A stretch of DNA of 60,440 nucleotides from an uncultured Muribaculaceae bacterium (GTDB taxonomy: Bacteria > Bacteroidota > Bacteroidia > Bacteroidales > Muribaculaceae): NCBI GenBank assembly GCA_904502025.1, contig CAJGDJ010000011.1:1-60440 (forward strand), written 5' to 3'. Made by a program: the position numbers and the translations under genes. This document shows positions 33,876 through 42,287 of the stretch, piece after piece. A model generated the notes under the pieces. That model ran no database searches. It was not told the DNA's origin and was given only the letters and a program-made list of their open reading frames with translations. Position 1 is the first letter of the stretch; each line of letters opens with the position of its first letter.

Positions 33876-34910
33876 TTACCTGACTTCAATTTCTTGGTTA
33901 ATAGAATAGTCTAGACTTTCTATAGAATAGTGATATGCCTTTAATTCATCGTCATTTGTTTTCAATAATTTAAAGGCAGCAACAATGTCTTTATAACTTT
34001 CAAGAGCAGCATCGCGTAGCCCTTTTATAGAATCAACATCATGAGTTGTTATGAATAATTGAGTATTGTTTATGATAGCTGCATTTATAAGGACTTTCCA
34101 CAAGTTACACATTACTGAATAATGAAAACCGTTACTTATCTCATCAATAAGTAAGGCTCCATCTCTACAATCATATACCGCTGTTAGTAGAGAGACAATC
34201 TTTCTTGCACCATCTCCCATCATGTTAACAGGAATACGTTTTGACAAACCAACATCAACAAGCATTTCTTTATCTGTATAGATAAAGTCTTTCACACGAG
34301 GTTCTATTAATTTAAGTCCTTCTACAATAAAATGTTCATCTTTATTTTGAAGGATATTTTTTAACCCTTGAATTGATGCGTTAAAATCATATTTGGGACT
34401 TAAATATGTACATCGTAATGGTTCTTCATAATCCTTTGGAATGATACGAGTTGCATCATTCGAATTTGTTGAATCAAAATGTACTTCTGAAGCAAATGTT
34501 TTATCATTAATCGCGAAGTCAAGTTTCATGCCATATTTGCCTTCCTCTACATTTGAAAGAATATTAGCTTCATCGGTTTTTAAGGATACATTATTCTGAT
34601 TCTGTTCAAAAAGAGTTATTTTCAAATCACGCTTTTCTTCGTTCTCTAATTTGATGTGGATTGGTAGAGTGGAGTCTAAATTATAAAATTCTAACTCTAA
34701 ATCGTTTAAGCGAGCCTTGCCATAACCACGCATAATGTTAACATAGATTGGAAGCAACGGATTTGATACTCCACTTGCTAAAAACAAAGACTCCAACAAA
34801 GAAGACTTTCCACAATTATTCTTTCCAAAGAAAAGATTAATCTGTTTAAGACCTTCTATAGAAGCATACTTTATGCCTCTGAATCGCTCTATTTTAATTT
34901 TGTTAAACAT
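33876..34910 (-). CDS. AAA family ATPase (AAA15/OLD-like)
   Basis: This 344-residue ATPase is of the SMC/OLD-like class. It opens KIKIERFRGIKYASIEGL, with Walker A FFGKNNCGKSSLLE (residues 28-40). A long middle insertion follows, then a signature-like VNMMGDGARKIVSLLTA, Walker B DGALLIDEISNGFHY and a switch His in FITTHDVDSI. It has no nuclease domain of its own; the coupled downstream gene supplies a TOPRIM domain. The two-gene layout matches AAA15-TOPRIM defence pairs. Nucleotide binding is certain from motifs; defence function is inference. Confidence 0.85.
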   Translation of the reverse strand: MFNKIKIERFRGIKYASIEGLKQINLFFGKNNCGKSSLLESLFLASGVSNPLLPIYVNIMRGYGKARLNDLELEFYNLDSTLPIHIKLENEEKRDLKITLFEQNQNNVSLKTDEANILSNVEEGKYGMKLDFAINDKTFASEVHFDSTNSNDATRIIPKDYEEPLRCTYLSPKYDFNASIQGLKNILQNKDEHFIVEGLKLIEPRVKDFIYTDKEMLVDVGLSKRIPVNMMGDGARKIVSLLTAVYDCRDGALLIDEISNGFHYSVMCNLWKVLINAAIINNTQLFITTHDVDSIKGLRDAALESYKDIVAAFKLLKTNDDELKAYHYSIESLDYSINQEIEVR

Positions 34911-34944
34911 CGTTTCTGCAGTTATTCAATTATAAATTAACACA

Positions 34945-34952
34945 CAAAGTTA
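34945..34952 (-). promoter_or_regulatory. -7 box TAACTTTG for the AAA-TOPRIM pair
   Basis: This exact TAnnTTTG match on the minus strand lies 34 nt upstream of the ATPase start codon. Confidence 0.6.
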
Positions 34953-35538
34953 AGCAAAATATCTTGTATAGGGTTGTTATTTTGCACATTTTTACAACAA
35001 ATCTTCGGGACAATATTGTCTTTAGTCTTCGTTGTCCTTATCAAATGCACCGAGCAATGTTTTTTTACTCTGTTCCAATGTCCTAATAGGCATTGCGTAT
35101 CATTTCGACCGTTACAAATGCCTCTCTGCCTCTCATAGTCTAAGTTTTTTGGATTACGAGTTTAATTGTTAGTAGGTTAAGTGTCTGTAAGTAAAGTGGT
35201 GCAGAACGATGAAATGAGACGATACAAAGAAAAACTTTACTTAGTTATCGGGTAATGATTTGCAAACTGTTCGCCTTTATTACCTTTCATTTTTTTTGTA
35301 TTTTTGCTTTGGAGAGGTTTTTATCGTAAGTTCTCATAAGTCATTGAACGCCAGTGTTACCATCATTATTTTTCCTCATTCATTCTTTTTTATAGAGATA
35401 TTTACTATATTTGTGTTGAAAATCATAGGTTGTTTTAGAAAAATATTGTAATGCATGAACAAATTTGGTTGATTATTTGTTGAAAGTATTGTTGAATGTG
35501 AAATAATGTAATATTAATTTTATAATTTAAGTGTTTTT
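34953..35538. other. Long intergenic region without a supported gene
   Basis: About 590 bp lie between the divergent ATPase and thioredoxin genes. A minus-strand stretch (about 34940-35160) stays open for roughly 65 codons and is Cys- and Lys-rich, but it lacks a start codon and a recognisable family. An imperfect inverted repeat (TAAGTAAAGT near 35187, ACTTTACTTAG near 35232) is visible. I see no RNA gene. It may contain decayed sequence next to the defence-like cassette. Confidence 0.35.
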
Positions 35539-35991
35539 ATGAAGAAAACTATTTTTTATTCGATTTTTGCCATGGCTATAATGAGTAGCTGTGCAGGAAG
35601 TAGTGCTGATAAAACTGCGTCTGATTCGGTAGATGTAGTTAGTGAAGAAGTGGTTGAAGCTGTTGTCGATTCTGCAGGAAATGCGGTAGTGGTGTTGACC
35701 GATGTTGCTCAACTTGAGGTAAAAGATAAACCTGTAATTGTTGATTTTAATGCTGTGTGGTGTGGTCCATGCCAAAAATTTGCACCTAATTTTGAGTCTG
35801 TTGCGAAGAAAAATGCAAATAGTGCTACTTTTATTTCGGTTGATGTTGACAAATGGCAAGATGTAGCAATGAAATATAATGCACAATCAATACCGATGAT
35901 TGTAATTATTAAACCTAATGGTGAAACCGTTTCACAAGTAGGTTATATGACAGAAGCAGAATTTGAAGAATTTGTTAATCAAAACATTTGA
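35539..35991 (+). CDS. Thioredoxin-fold lipoprotein
   Basis: This 150-residue exported protein has a signal peptide with lipobox (IMSSC, Cys 18), an acidic Val-rich linker (about 25-60) and a thioredoxin domain with the active site WCGPC (residues 74-78). The cis-proline loop QSIPMIVIIKPNG is intact. It probably reduces or exchanges disulfides outside the cytoplasm. It is monocistronic. A WCGPC rather than CPHC site suggests a reductase role. Confidence 0.9.
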   Translation: MKKTIFYSIFAMAIMSSCAGSSADKTASDSVDVVSEEVVEAVVDSAGNAVVVLTDVAQLEVKDKPVIVDFNAVWCGPCQKFAPNFESVAKKNANSATFISVDVDKWQDVAMKYNAQSIPMIVIIKPNGETVSQVGYMTEAEFEEFVNQNI

Positions 35992-36170
35992 TGTTATAAA
36001 TTATAATGTGTAACTATAAACGAACTCAATTGCCGATTTCTGGTTGAAGTGAAAACTATATTTATATCCATGAAATAAGCAGATTCTGCGTAAATAAGGA
36101 CAAAATTGGTATGGTTTAAGTTAAAATTGTAACAAAAATTCATTAAATAACCTCTTTTTGGAGAGTAAAT

Positions 36171-36201
36171 TTTGTAGTTATGCACATTTGTAATATCTTT
36201 G
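36171..36201 (+). promoter_or_regulatory. Full promoter TTTG-N19-TATCTTTG
   Basis: TTTG at 36171-36174 and TATCTTTG at 36194-36201 have 19 nt spacing, 37 nt before the OmpA start. It is one of the best consensus promoters in the window. Confidence 0.8.
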
Positions 36202-36238
36202 TGCTGAAATTAAACTAATTTTATTAACTATACACAAG

Positions 36239-37411
36239 ATGAAAAAAGTTATTCTTTTAGCTGCAGTAGCACTAGGTGCAATGTCAGCACAAGCTCAACA
36301 AGCTGTTGAAGCTCCTAAATTTTTTGACAATTGGTCTGTATCTTTAGTAGGTGGTGGAACAACTCCTATTGAAGAAATTTCAGAAATTGGTAAAGTACGT
36401 GGTATCGTAGGTATCGAAATCGAAAAGCAAGTTACTCCTATCCTTGCTCTTGGTCTTGAAGGTAACTGGGGTATCAATACTTCTTATAACACTGGTGTAA
36501 ACGTATTTGACGATCAATATGCAGGTGTTTATGGTGCAATCAACCTTAACAAGCTTTTCGGTGCATGCAAATGCAAATCAACTCTCTTCGAAGTAGAAGC
36601 TGTTGCTGGTGCTGGTTGGGGTCGTTACTATGACAAAAACTATACTAAAGCAAACTGGGCAACCGGTTACGGTGCAGACCACAACTTCTTTGGAACAAAA
36701 GCTGGTCTTAACTTGAATTTCAATGTTAGCAAACTTATCACAATTGCATTGAAACCTTCTGTAACTTGGAACATGAGCGATGATCTTAAATTAGATGGCT
36801 CATCATCTGCTTCAGCTTCATATGACGCTCGTTATGCTAAATTCAACCTTATGGCTGGTCTTACTTTCCACCTCGGAAACAAAGGTTTCAAATGTGTTAA
36901 ACCTTACGACCAAGCAGAAGTTGATGCTCTTAACGCTCAAATCAATGACCTTCGTGCACAAAACGATGCTTGCAATGGTAAAGTAAAAGCTCTTGCTGCT
37001 GAAAATGCTGCTCTTGCTGCTGATCTTGCTGCTTGCAACAAAAAACTTGCTGAAAAACCAGTTGTTAAAGAAGTAAAAGTTGATAATACTAACAGCGTAC
37101 GTTACGTTTACTTCAAAGTTGGTTCTTCTAAAATTGCTGCTGACCAAAAACCTAACGTAGAAATGATTGCTTCTTATCTTAAGAGCCACGCTGACTCTAA
37201 GGTTGTAGTTAAAGGTTATGCATCTCCAGAAGGTAGCAAAGAATTGAACGAAAAACTTGCTGCTGCTCGTGCTGAAGCTGTTAAAACTATGCTCGTTAAA
37301 ACTTACAAAATTGCTGCTGACCGTATCGAAGCTACAGGTCAAGGTATCGGTAAAATGTTCGAAGAAGATTCTTGGAACCGTGTAAGTATCTGTACTCTCG
37401 AAAAGAAATAA
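36239..37411 (+). CDS. OmpA family outer-membrane protein
   Basis: This 390-residue protein has a signal peptide (1-20, SAQAQ) and an eight-strand-type barrel (about 25-220) ending LMAGLTFHLG. An Ala-rich heptad coiled coil (VDALNAQINDLRAQNDACNG and following) leads to a canonical C-terminal OmpA domain (about 285-390): VRYVYFKVGSSKIAADQ, KVVVKGYASPEGSKELNEKLAAARAEAV and GKMFEEDSWNRVSI. It should tether the outer membrane to peptidoglycan. A strong promoter, a strong terminator and strongly biased codons (repeated GCT, CTT, AAA) suggest high expression. Confidence 0.93.
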   Translation: MKKVILLAAVALGAMSAQAQQAVEAPKFFDNWSVSLVGGGTTPIEEISEIGKVRGIVGIEIEKQVTPILALGLEGNWGINTSYNTGVNVFDDQYAGVYGAINLNKLFGACKCKSTLFEVEAVAGAGWGRYYDKNYTKANWATGYGADHNFFGTKAGLNLNFNVSKLITIALKPSVTWNMSDDLKLDGSSSASASYDARYAKFNLMAGLTFHLGNKGFKCVKPYDQAEVDALNAQINDLRAQNDACNGKVKALAAENAALAADLAACNKKLAEKPVVKEVKVDNTNSVRYVYFKVGSSKIAADQKPNVEMIASYLKSHADSKVVVKGYASPEGSKELNEKLAAARAEAVKTMLVKTYKIAADRIEATGQGIGKMFEEDSWNRVSICTLEKK

Positions 37412-37440
37412 TTTTCAATAGAAAATATTTTGAATAATAG

Positions 37441-37471
37441 CAACCCCGAGCTTTAGCTTGGGGTTGTTTTG
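37441..37471 (+). terminator. Intrinsic terminator after OmpA gene
   Basis: CAACCCCGAGC-TTTA-GCTTGGGGTTG (37441-37466, one G-T pair) is followed by TTTTGTT. Confidence 0.9.
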
Positions 37472-37513
37472 TTATTAGTCTGTAATGATACGTTATGATA
37501 TGAGGAGCCAACA

Positions 37514-37651
37514 TTATCTAAGGTCTCTCTTGGCTAATAAAACAAATAGAACTCTACCGTTAGGTGTTATTTGACCAGTAAGCCCAACTTTAATAGACTG
37601 AAATTTCAATCTTGAACCATCTCCTTGCCTTAATTTGCAGTTGCCCTTTTG
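37514..37651 (-). other. Protein-like open stretch without a start, possible relic
   Basis: On the minus strand 45 codons stay open and read like a real C-terminus: LRQGDGSRLKFQSIKVG followed by LTGQITPNGRVLFVLLAKRD. A stop (TAG) closes the frame upstream and no ATG, GTG or TTG is in place. It lies between two terminators. I do not recognise the family. It is either a decayed gene end or a chance frame in a dispersed intergenic sequence. Confidence 0.3.
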
Positions 37652-37683
37652 CTATGTTGGTTCTATATAAGAGTATATAACGC

Positions 37684-37722
37684 AAACAAGGCGATGATGA
37701 CTCACCGCCTTGTTTTGTTTTT
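37684..37722. terminator. Terminator between OmpA and nagB
   Basis: AAACAAGGCG (37684-37693) pairs with CGCCTTGTTT (37706-37715), followed on the plus strand by TGTTTTTT. It faces the end of nagB and can act for both strands, better on plus. Confidence 0.75.
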
Positions 37723-37739
37723 TAGAAATCTATGTTAGA

Positions 37740-38549
37740 TTATAAAAGAGTATCGGGATTGAGGTTTGCTCCTTCAATGTCTTTGAAGTATTTGTATGTG
37801 CCAACTTTCAATTCAGCACAAGCATCTTCGTCAGCGATGATGATTGCTTTTGGGTGCATTTGGAGAGCTGAAATAGTCCACATTTGGCTGATTCCACCTT
37901 CGACGCCATGACGCAAAGCACGAGCTTTGTTATAGCCGTTAACGATGAGCATTACGCTTTTTGCTGCCATTACTGTGCCAACACCAACTGTTAGTGCAGT
38001 TTTGGGAACTTGGTTAACGTCGTTGTTAAAGAAGCGTGAGTTTGCAATGATAGTGTCTTGAGTGAGGGTTTTCATACGTGTTTTTGAAGTCAATGCAGAG
38101 CCGGGTTCATTGAATGCAATGTGTCCGTCAGGACCTACGCCACCCATAAACAAGTCGATACCTCCGTATGATTGAATCTTGTCTTCGAAACGTTGACATT
38201 CAGCAATAGGATCTTCGGCATTTCCATTAAGAATGTTTACATTTTCGGGAAGAATATCAATGTGATTAAAGAAGTTGGTCCACATGAAAGTGTGGTAGCT
38301 TTGTTCGTGGTCTTGAGGAATGCCACAATATTCATCCATGTTGAAAGTAACAACGTTTTTGAATGAAACTTTTCCCTCTTTATTAAGTTTGATAAGGTTT
38401 TTGTACATTCCAAGTGGAGATCCACCTGTAGGGCAACCGAGAACAAAAGGTTTGTCGGCAGTGGGGTTTGCAGCATTGATGCGTGATGCTACGTAATTAG
38501 CAGCCCAACGAGATACTTCTTCGTAGTTTGGTTCAATAATTAGTCTCAT
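37740..38549 (-). CDS. nagB: Glucosamine-6-phosphate deaminase
   Basis: NagB converts glucosamine-6-phosphate to fructose-6-phosphate and ammonia, feeding amino sugars into glycolysis. At 269 residues it has normal length. Key blocks: LGCPTGGSPLGMYKNL (phosphate site), TFNMDEYCGIP (Asp general base), GGVGPDGHIAFNEPGS (ring-opening region) and TVGVGTVMAAK. It stands alone on the minus strand with its own promoter box. Confidence 0.96.
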   Translation of the reverse strand: MRLIIEPNYEEVSRWAANYVASRINAANPTADKPFVLGCPTGGSPLGMYKNLIKLNKEGKVSFKNVVTFNMDEYCGIPQDHEQSYHTFMWTNFFNHIDILPENVNILNGNAEDPIAECQRFEDKIQSYGGIDLFMGGVGPDGHIAFNEPGSALTSKTRMKTLTQDTIIANSRFFNNDVNQVPKTALTVGVGTVMAAKSVMLIVNGYNKARALRHGVEGGISQMWTISALQMHPKAIIIADEDACAELKVGTYKYFKDIEGANLNPDTLL

Positions 38550-38606
38550 TAGTAGATAATTTTATATGTTGATAAATAAAGTTTTATGTTTATTCATTTT
38601 GTTCTG

Positions 38607-38614
38607 CAAAATTA
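38607..38614 (-). promoter_or_regulatory. -7 box TAATTTTG for nagB
   Basis: This exact TAnnTTTG match on the minus strand lies 57 nt upstream of the nagB start. Confidence 0.55.
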
Positions 38615-38931
38615 CAAAAAAACTATTGCAATATCGTAATTTTTAATCAATAATCATGTAAATATGATTGAAAATGTGGGATATATGGAAAGAAAGAGGC
38701 TACAAATTGTTATTTATTCTTAATTATTGGGTTTATTTGTAGAATTGTAAATTAATTATTAGTAAGTTTGTATTGTTCTAAAAGATTAGTGTTTATATAA
38801 TTTATAGCAAATAAGCAAATTATAGGATTGGATAGACTGCTTGTGAAAGTGGGCTATTCTTTTTTTATTAAAGGCTTGTTGTTTTGATTTGATTAGCACT
38901 CATGTGTAAAATAGTTGCTCATATTAGGGTG
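38615..38931. other. AT-rich intergenic region
   Basis: This gap lies between nagB and the 85-residue gene. I see no coding frame, RNA gene or clear terminator in it. Confidence 0.5.
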
Positions 38932-38939
38932 TAAATTTG
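38932..38939 (+). promoter_or_regulatory. -7 box TAAATTTG
   Basis: This exact TAnnTTTG match lies 20 nt before ATG 38960. It rules out an in-frame TTG at 38915 as the start of that gene. Confidence 0.55.
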
Positions 38940-38959
38940 TTGTACAAACAATAATAATA

Positions 38960-39217
38960 ATGGCAACGATAAATTTACAAGATGAGGTTTATGCTACACT
39001 ATCACAGAGAGGAATTGTGGTGGCTAAGGTTAAAATGCAAGGGATAAAATCACTTTCAGATGTATTATTACAATTGCGGAGTCTTGCATCAAATTGTGTG
39101 GGATTGGCAACTCTAAAAATCAGAAACTATACTCAAGGCTGGTCGCAGCGTAAAAGTATAATGTTAACATTGCAAAAGCCTATGGAGTGCGATGCTATTC
39201 AATTATTGTTATTTTGA
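38960..39217 (+). CDS. Small protein, unknown
   Basis: This 85-residue protein begins MATINLQDEVYATLSQRGIV and contains KVKMQGIKSLSDVLLQLRSLA, then a basic C-terminal half. It has no signal peptide or membrane segment. I do not recognise a family; the small basic character would fit nucleic-acid binding, but that is a guess. It converges on the cupin gene with an 8-nt gap. The promoter box supports it being a real gene. Confidence 0.6.
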   Translation: MATINLQDEVYATLSQRGIVVAKVKMQGIKSLSDVLLQLRSLASNCVGLATLKIRNYTQGWSQRKSIMLTLQKPMECDAIQLLLF

Positions 39218-39225
39218 AAAATGGT

Positions 39226-39666
39226 TTAACGAGGTTCTTTGATTGCAGTTAGTGTTTTGAATTTGTCAAAATCACGCACATAATCAGCTTCGGAGTATTT
39301 CTCAGAAGTGAGAACCAAGCACACCGAACCTGAAGAGAAGTTATCAATGCTTCGCCACACTCCGGCAGGAATGTATAATGCTCGATATGGGCGATTAAGG
39401 CTGAATGTGTGTGTGGAGTGCCCATCAGTTAAAGTAATATCAAAACTTCCACTTGCAGCAATGATAAGTTCTTCTCCTTCGTAATGACTATGTCCTCCAC
39501 GTTCTGAATCTCCTGGGACATCATAGAGATAGAACACACGTTTAATTTCAAAAGGAAAATCACGACTATTTTCAACGACCGATAAAGAACCATTCTCATG
39601 GCGATGTCGAGGAAGTTCGATGACTTGGCAATCGCTCAATAATGAAATGCTATGGTTATTTTTCAT
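39226..39666 (-). CDS. FdtA/QdtA-type dTDP-sugar 3,4-ketoisomerase-like cupin (second)
   Basis: This 146-residue cupin is of the WxcM/FdtA/QdtA family, whose members isomerise dTDP-4-keto-6-deoxyglucose to a 3-keto sugar. Cupin blocks: KRVFYLYDVPGDSERGGHSHYEGEELI and ASGSFDITLTDG. GVWRSIDNFSSGSVCLVL closes the fold. The start MKNNHSISLL at 39666 overlaps the end of the first cupin by 11 nt; longer upstream starts would lie inside that gene. It is a diverged paralogue of its neighbour. Catalysis versus a sensory or paired-subunit role cannot be decided by eye. Confidence 0.82.
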   Translation of the reverse strand: MKNNHSISLLSDCQVIELPRHRHENGSLSVVENSRDFPFEIKRVFYLYDVPGDSERGGHSHYEGEELIIAASGSFDITLTDGHSTHTFSLNRPYRALYIPAGVWRSIDNFSSGSVCLVLTSEKYSEADYVRDFDKFKTLTAIKEPR

Positions 39667-40069
39667 TGTTGCAGAGTTTTTTGAATTGTTCAAAGTCGCG
39701 AATATAGTCATCTTCATCATATAATGTTGAAGATAGAACCATAGCAACAGAATTGGTGGAGAAGTTGACAATCTCACGCCAAGTCATTGGAGGAACGTAT
39801 AAACCATAATATGAACGTGACATGTGAATGCGGCGTTCTTCGTTGCCATCGTTTAATACAATGTCGAAACTGCCCGAAAGAGCAACGATAAATTCATGTT
39901 GCGAGCAAAAAGCATGTCCATTGCGAAACATACCTCCCGGAACATCATATATCCAATAAGCACGTTTAATGTCAAAAGGGATTTGGTCGCTATTTTGAAT
40001 AAACGATAAGTTGCCACGAGGGTCGGCAACTTTTGGTAATTCAATTATGTGAGCCTTGTTAATTGCCAC
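39656..40069 (-). CDS. FdtA/QdtA-type dTDP-sugar 3,4-ketoisomerase-like cupin (first)
   Basis: This 137-residue cupin is of the same family, with LPKVADPRGNLSFIQNSDQI, KRAYWIYDVPGGMFRNGHA (the family usually has HAH at the end of this block) and ALSGSFDIVLNDGNEE. It starts at GTG 40069 and overlaps the rfbA stop by 11 nt, so it is coupled to rfbA. The HAF in place of HAH may affect the active-site His. With RfbB and RfbA upstream it should act on dTDP-4-keto-6-deoxyglucose. Confidence 0.84.
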   Translation of the reverse strand: MAINKAHIIELPKVADPRGNLSFIQNSDQIPFDIKRAYWIYDVPGGMFRNGHAFCSQHEFIVALSGSFDIVLNDGNEERRIHMSRSYYGLYVPPMTWREIVNFSTNSVAMVLSSTLYDEDDYIRDFEQFKKLCNNEK

Positions 40070-40937
40070 TGTCTGCTAATCTCAATAAATATTGTCCATA
40101 TTCATTAGCTTTCATTGGCTCAGCGAGTTTGCGTAGTTGTTGAGCATCAATAAAACCACGACGAAATGCTATTTCTTCAAGAGCGGCCACTCTTAACCCT
40201 TGGCGTTTCTCGATAGCTTCTATGAAACTTGATGCTTCCATTAGAGAGTCAATTGTGCCGGTGTCGAGCCATGCAAATCCACGACCAAAGCATTTTACAT
40301 TTAATCTACCTTGTTTCATATATGCTTCGTTTACGCTTGTGATTTCGAGTTCTCCACGAGCAGAAGGTTTCACTTCAGATGCGATTTTTACGACATCATT
40401 GGGGTAGAAATACAATCCCACAACAGCTTTATCCGACTTAGGATTCGTAGGTTTCTCTTCAATTTCAATGGCTTTTCCATTCTCATCGAGTGTAACCACT
40501 CCATATCGTTGTGGGTCTAATACAGGATATGCAAATACTGTAGCTTCGTTATTTTTAGCTAATCGCAAAGCGTCAACAAGCATGGTAGTAAAGCCTTGCC
40601 CGTAGAATATGTTATCGCCGAGAACAAGACAAGCATCGTCGTTCCCAATAAATTCTTTGCCAATGATGAATGCTTGTGCAAGACCTTCGGGGCGAGGTTG
40701 CTCAGCGTATTCAAATTTTACTCCCAATTCACTCCCATCACCGAGCAAGCGTTTGAACATAGGTAGATCGGTGGGAGTAGATATAATAAGTATCTCTTTT
40801 ATGCCGGCAAGCATAAGTACCGATATAGGATAATAAACCATCGGCTTATCATACACCGGGATTAATTGCTTTGAAATTCCTTTTGTAATAGGATATAGAC
40901 GAGTGCCTGAGCCACCTGCAAGTACAATTCCTTTCAT
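40059..40937 (-). CDS. rfbA: Glucose-1-phosphate thymidylyltransferase
   Basis: RfbA forms dTDP-glucose from glucose-1-phosphate and dTTP. At 292 residues it has the usual length. The GGSGTRLYPITKGISKQLIPV opening (activation signature), YDKPMVYYPISVLMLAGI, LGDNIFYGQGF and the EEKPTNPKSDKAVVGLYFY stretch are all intact. It lies 9 nt after rfbB and supplies activated sugar for surface polysaccharide. The rfbC and rfbD genes for rhamnose are not adjacent. Confidence 0.96.
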   Translation of the reverse strand: MKGIVLAGGSGTRLYPITKGISKQLIPVYDKPMVYYPISVLMLAGIKEILIISTPTDLPMFKRLLGDGSELGVKFEYAEQPRPEGLAQAFIIGKEFIGNDDACLVLGDNIFYGQGFTTMLVDALRLAKNNEATVFAYPVLDPQRYGVVTLDENGKAIEIEEKPTNPKSDKAVVGLYFYPNDVVKIASEVKPSARGELEITSVNEAYMKQGRLNVKCFGRGFAWLDTGTIDSLMEASSFIEAIEKRQGLRVAALEEIAFRRGFIDAQQLRKLAEPMKANEYGQYLLRLADSGN

Positions 40938-40946
40938 GATAATTTA

Positions 40947-42149
40947 TTATTGACGATTGTGATACATTTGTTCGTAGTATTTTTGATAGTCTCCTGAAGC
41001 TACGCTTTCAACCCATGCTTGGTTGTCGAGATACCATCGAATGGTTTTCTCAATACCTATCGTGAATGGAGTTTCGGGATACCAACCTAATTCTACTGCG
41101 ATTTTTGTTGGGTCAATGGCATATCTCATGTCGTGTCCGGGACGGTCGGCAACAAATGTGATTAATTCTTCATTGATGTCATCTATCTGACATGATAGTA
41201 GAGATTGATATTGAGGCTCCTCTTTCATAATGCGTGCAATTATTGAAATCACAGTCTTTACAATATCAATATTTTGTTCTTCATTGAATCCACCAACGTT
41301 GTATATCTCGCCTATTTTGCCATCTCGTAATACCATGTCGATAGCTTTGGCGTGGTCTTCAACATATAACCAGTCGCGTACATTTTCGCCTTTGCCATAT
41401 ACCGGAAGCTTTTTCCCTTCAAGAATGTTTTTGATAATTAATGGAATAAGTTTTTCGGGGAAGTGGTATGGACCATAGTTGTTGCTACAACGAGTGATGT
41501 TAATAGGCATTCCATAAGTTTCGTGATATGCAAGAGTGATAAGGTCAGCTCCGGTTTTTGCTGCAGAATAGGGCGATCGTGGAGCCAAAGGTGTCGCTTC
41601 GGTAAAGAAAAGAGACCCAAAGGTTTTGAGGTTGTCGCGTCCTTCTATTACTTGTTTTACTTCGTTGCTTACAGATAATGGTTGTGCTTGAGCAAAATCT
41701 TTGGCAAGTGAACCATATACCTCATCAGTGCTTATTTGTAAAAACTTACGGTTTTCTTTATATTTATTATTGCCATTTTCGTCTTTTCCTTCAAACCAAG
41801 CTTTGCGAGCACAATCAAGTAAATTTTGAGTGCCAAGAATATTTGTTTCAAGGAATAGGCGTGGATTTGTAATACTTCGGTCAACGTGAGATTCGGCGGC
41901 AAAGTTTACAATATAGTGAGGGTCGTGCGATGCTATTATTTCGGTAACTAATTCTTGATTTCCTATGTCGCCTTTTATGAATGTTACATTACTTAGTTCA
42001 ATCTCATCTTTGATAGTCATGAGGTTTCCGGCGTATGTCAAATCGTCAAGGATTACAATCTTAATATCGTTTCCCCATTTTTTTAAGATGTATTTTACAA
42101 AGTTTGCTCCTATAAAACCGGCAGCTCCGGTGACGAGATATTTCTTCAT
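40947..42149 (-). CDS. rfbB: dTDP-glucose 4,6-dehydratase
   Basis: RfbB turns dTDP-glucose into dTDP-4-keto-6-deoxyglucose. It is an extended short-chain dehydrogenase with the Rossmann motif TGAAGFIGANFVKYIL at the N-terminus. It also has NFAAESHVDRSI, the STDEVYGS active-site block, YSAAKTGADLI (YxxxK), TRCSNNYGPYHFPEKLIPL and VRDWLYVEDH. At 400 residues it is longer than many homologues because of insertions around residues 120-185, which are common in Bacteroidota. It is first in the rfbB-rfbA-cupin-cupin run. Confidence 0.95.
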   Translation of the reverse strand: MKKYLVTGAAGFIGANFVKYILKKWGNDIKIVILDDLTYAGNLMTIKDEIELSNVTFIKGDIGNQELVTEIIASHDPHYIVNFAAESHVDRSITNPRLFLETNILGTQNLLDCARKAWFEGKDENGNNKYKENRKFLQISTDEVYGSLAKDFAQAQPLSVSNEVKQVIEGRDNLKTFGSLFFTEATPLAPRSPYSAAKTGADLITLAYHETYGMPINITRCSNNYGPYHFPEKLIPLIIKNILEGKKLPVYGKGENVRDWLYVEDHAKAIDMVLRDGKIGEIYNVGGFNEEQNIDIVKTVISIIARIMKEEPQYQSLLSCQIDDINEELITFVADRPGHDMRYAIDPTKIAVELGWYPETPFTIGIEKTIRWYLDNQAWVESVASGDYQKYYEQMYHNRQ

Positions 42150-42240
42150 ATTATGTTGTTTTTTGAATTTTGTTGCAAGTTACAATATTTTCTTGATATA
42201 GCCAATAACTTAAAGCTCAAAGGCAATATTTTTAATTGAA

Positions 42241-42276
42241 AATAGCCGAAATCTATATGTTAAGACCTCGGCTATT
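42241..42276 (-). terminator. Terminator after acyl-CoA ligase gene
   Basis: AATAGCCGA (42241-42249) and TCGGCTATT (42268-42276) form a 9-bp stem. On the minus strand it ends in TCGGCTATTTTC, just past the ligase stop. On the plus strand a run of T also follows. Confidence 0.7.
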
Positions 42277-42287
42277 GTTTTTTAATT

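Noticed and set aside
35260..35451. Open frame of 63 codons upstream of the thioredoxin lipoprotein
   Set aside because: It is a Phe/Ile-rich chance frame in AT-rich intergenic DNA without a promoter box or family.
28429..35538. Accessory region considered as a prophage or integrative element
   Set aside because: No integrase, recombinase, relaxase, phage structural gene, tRNA attachment site or flanking direct repeat was visible.
5207..37411. The two OmpA genes considered as a recent duplication
   Set aside because: The barrel and OmpA domains differ along their whole length; they are distant family members, not recent copies.
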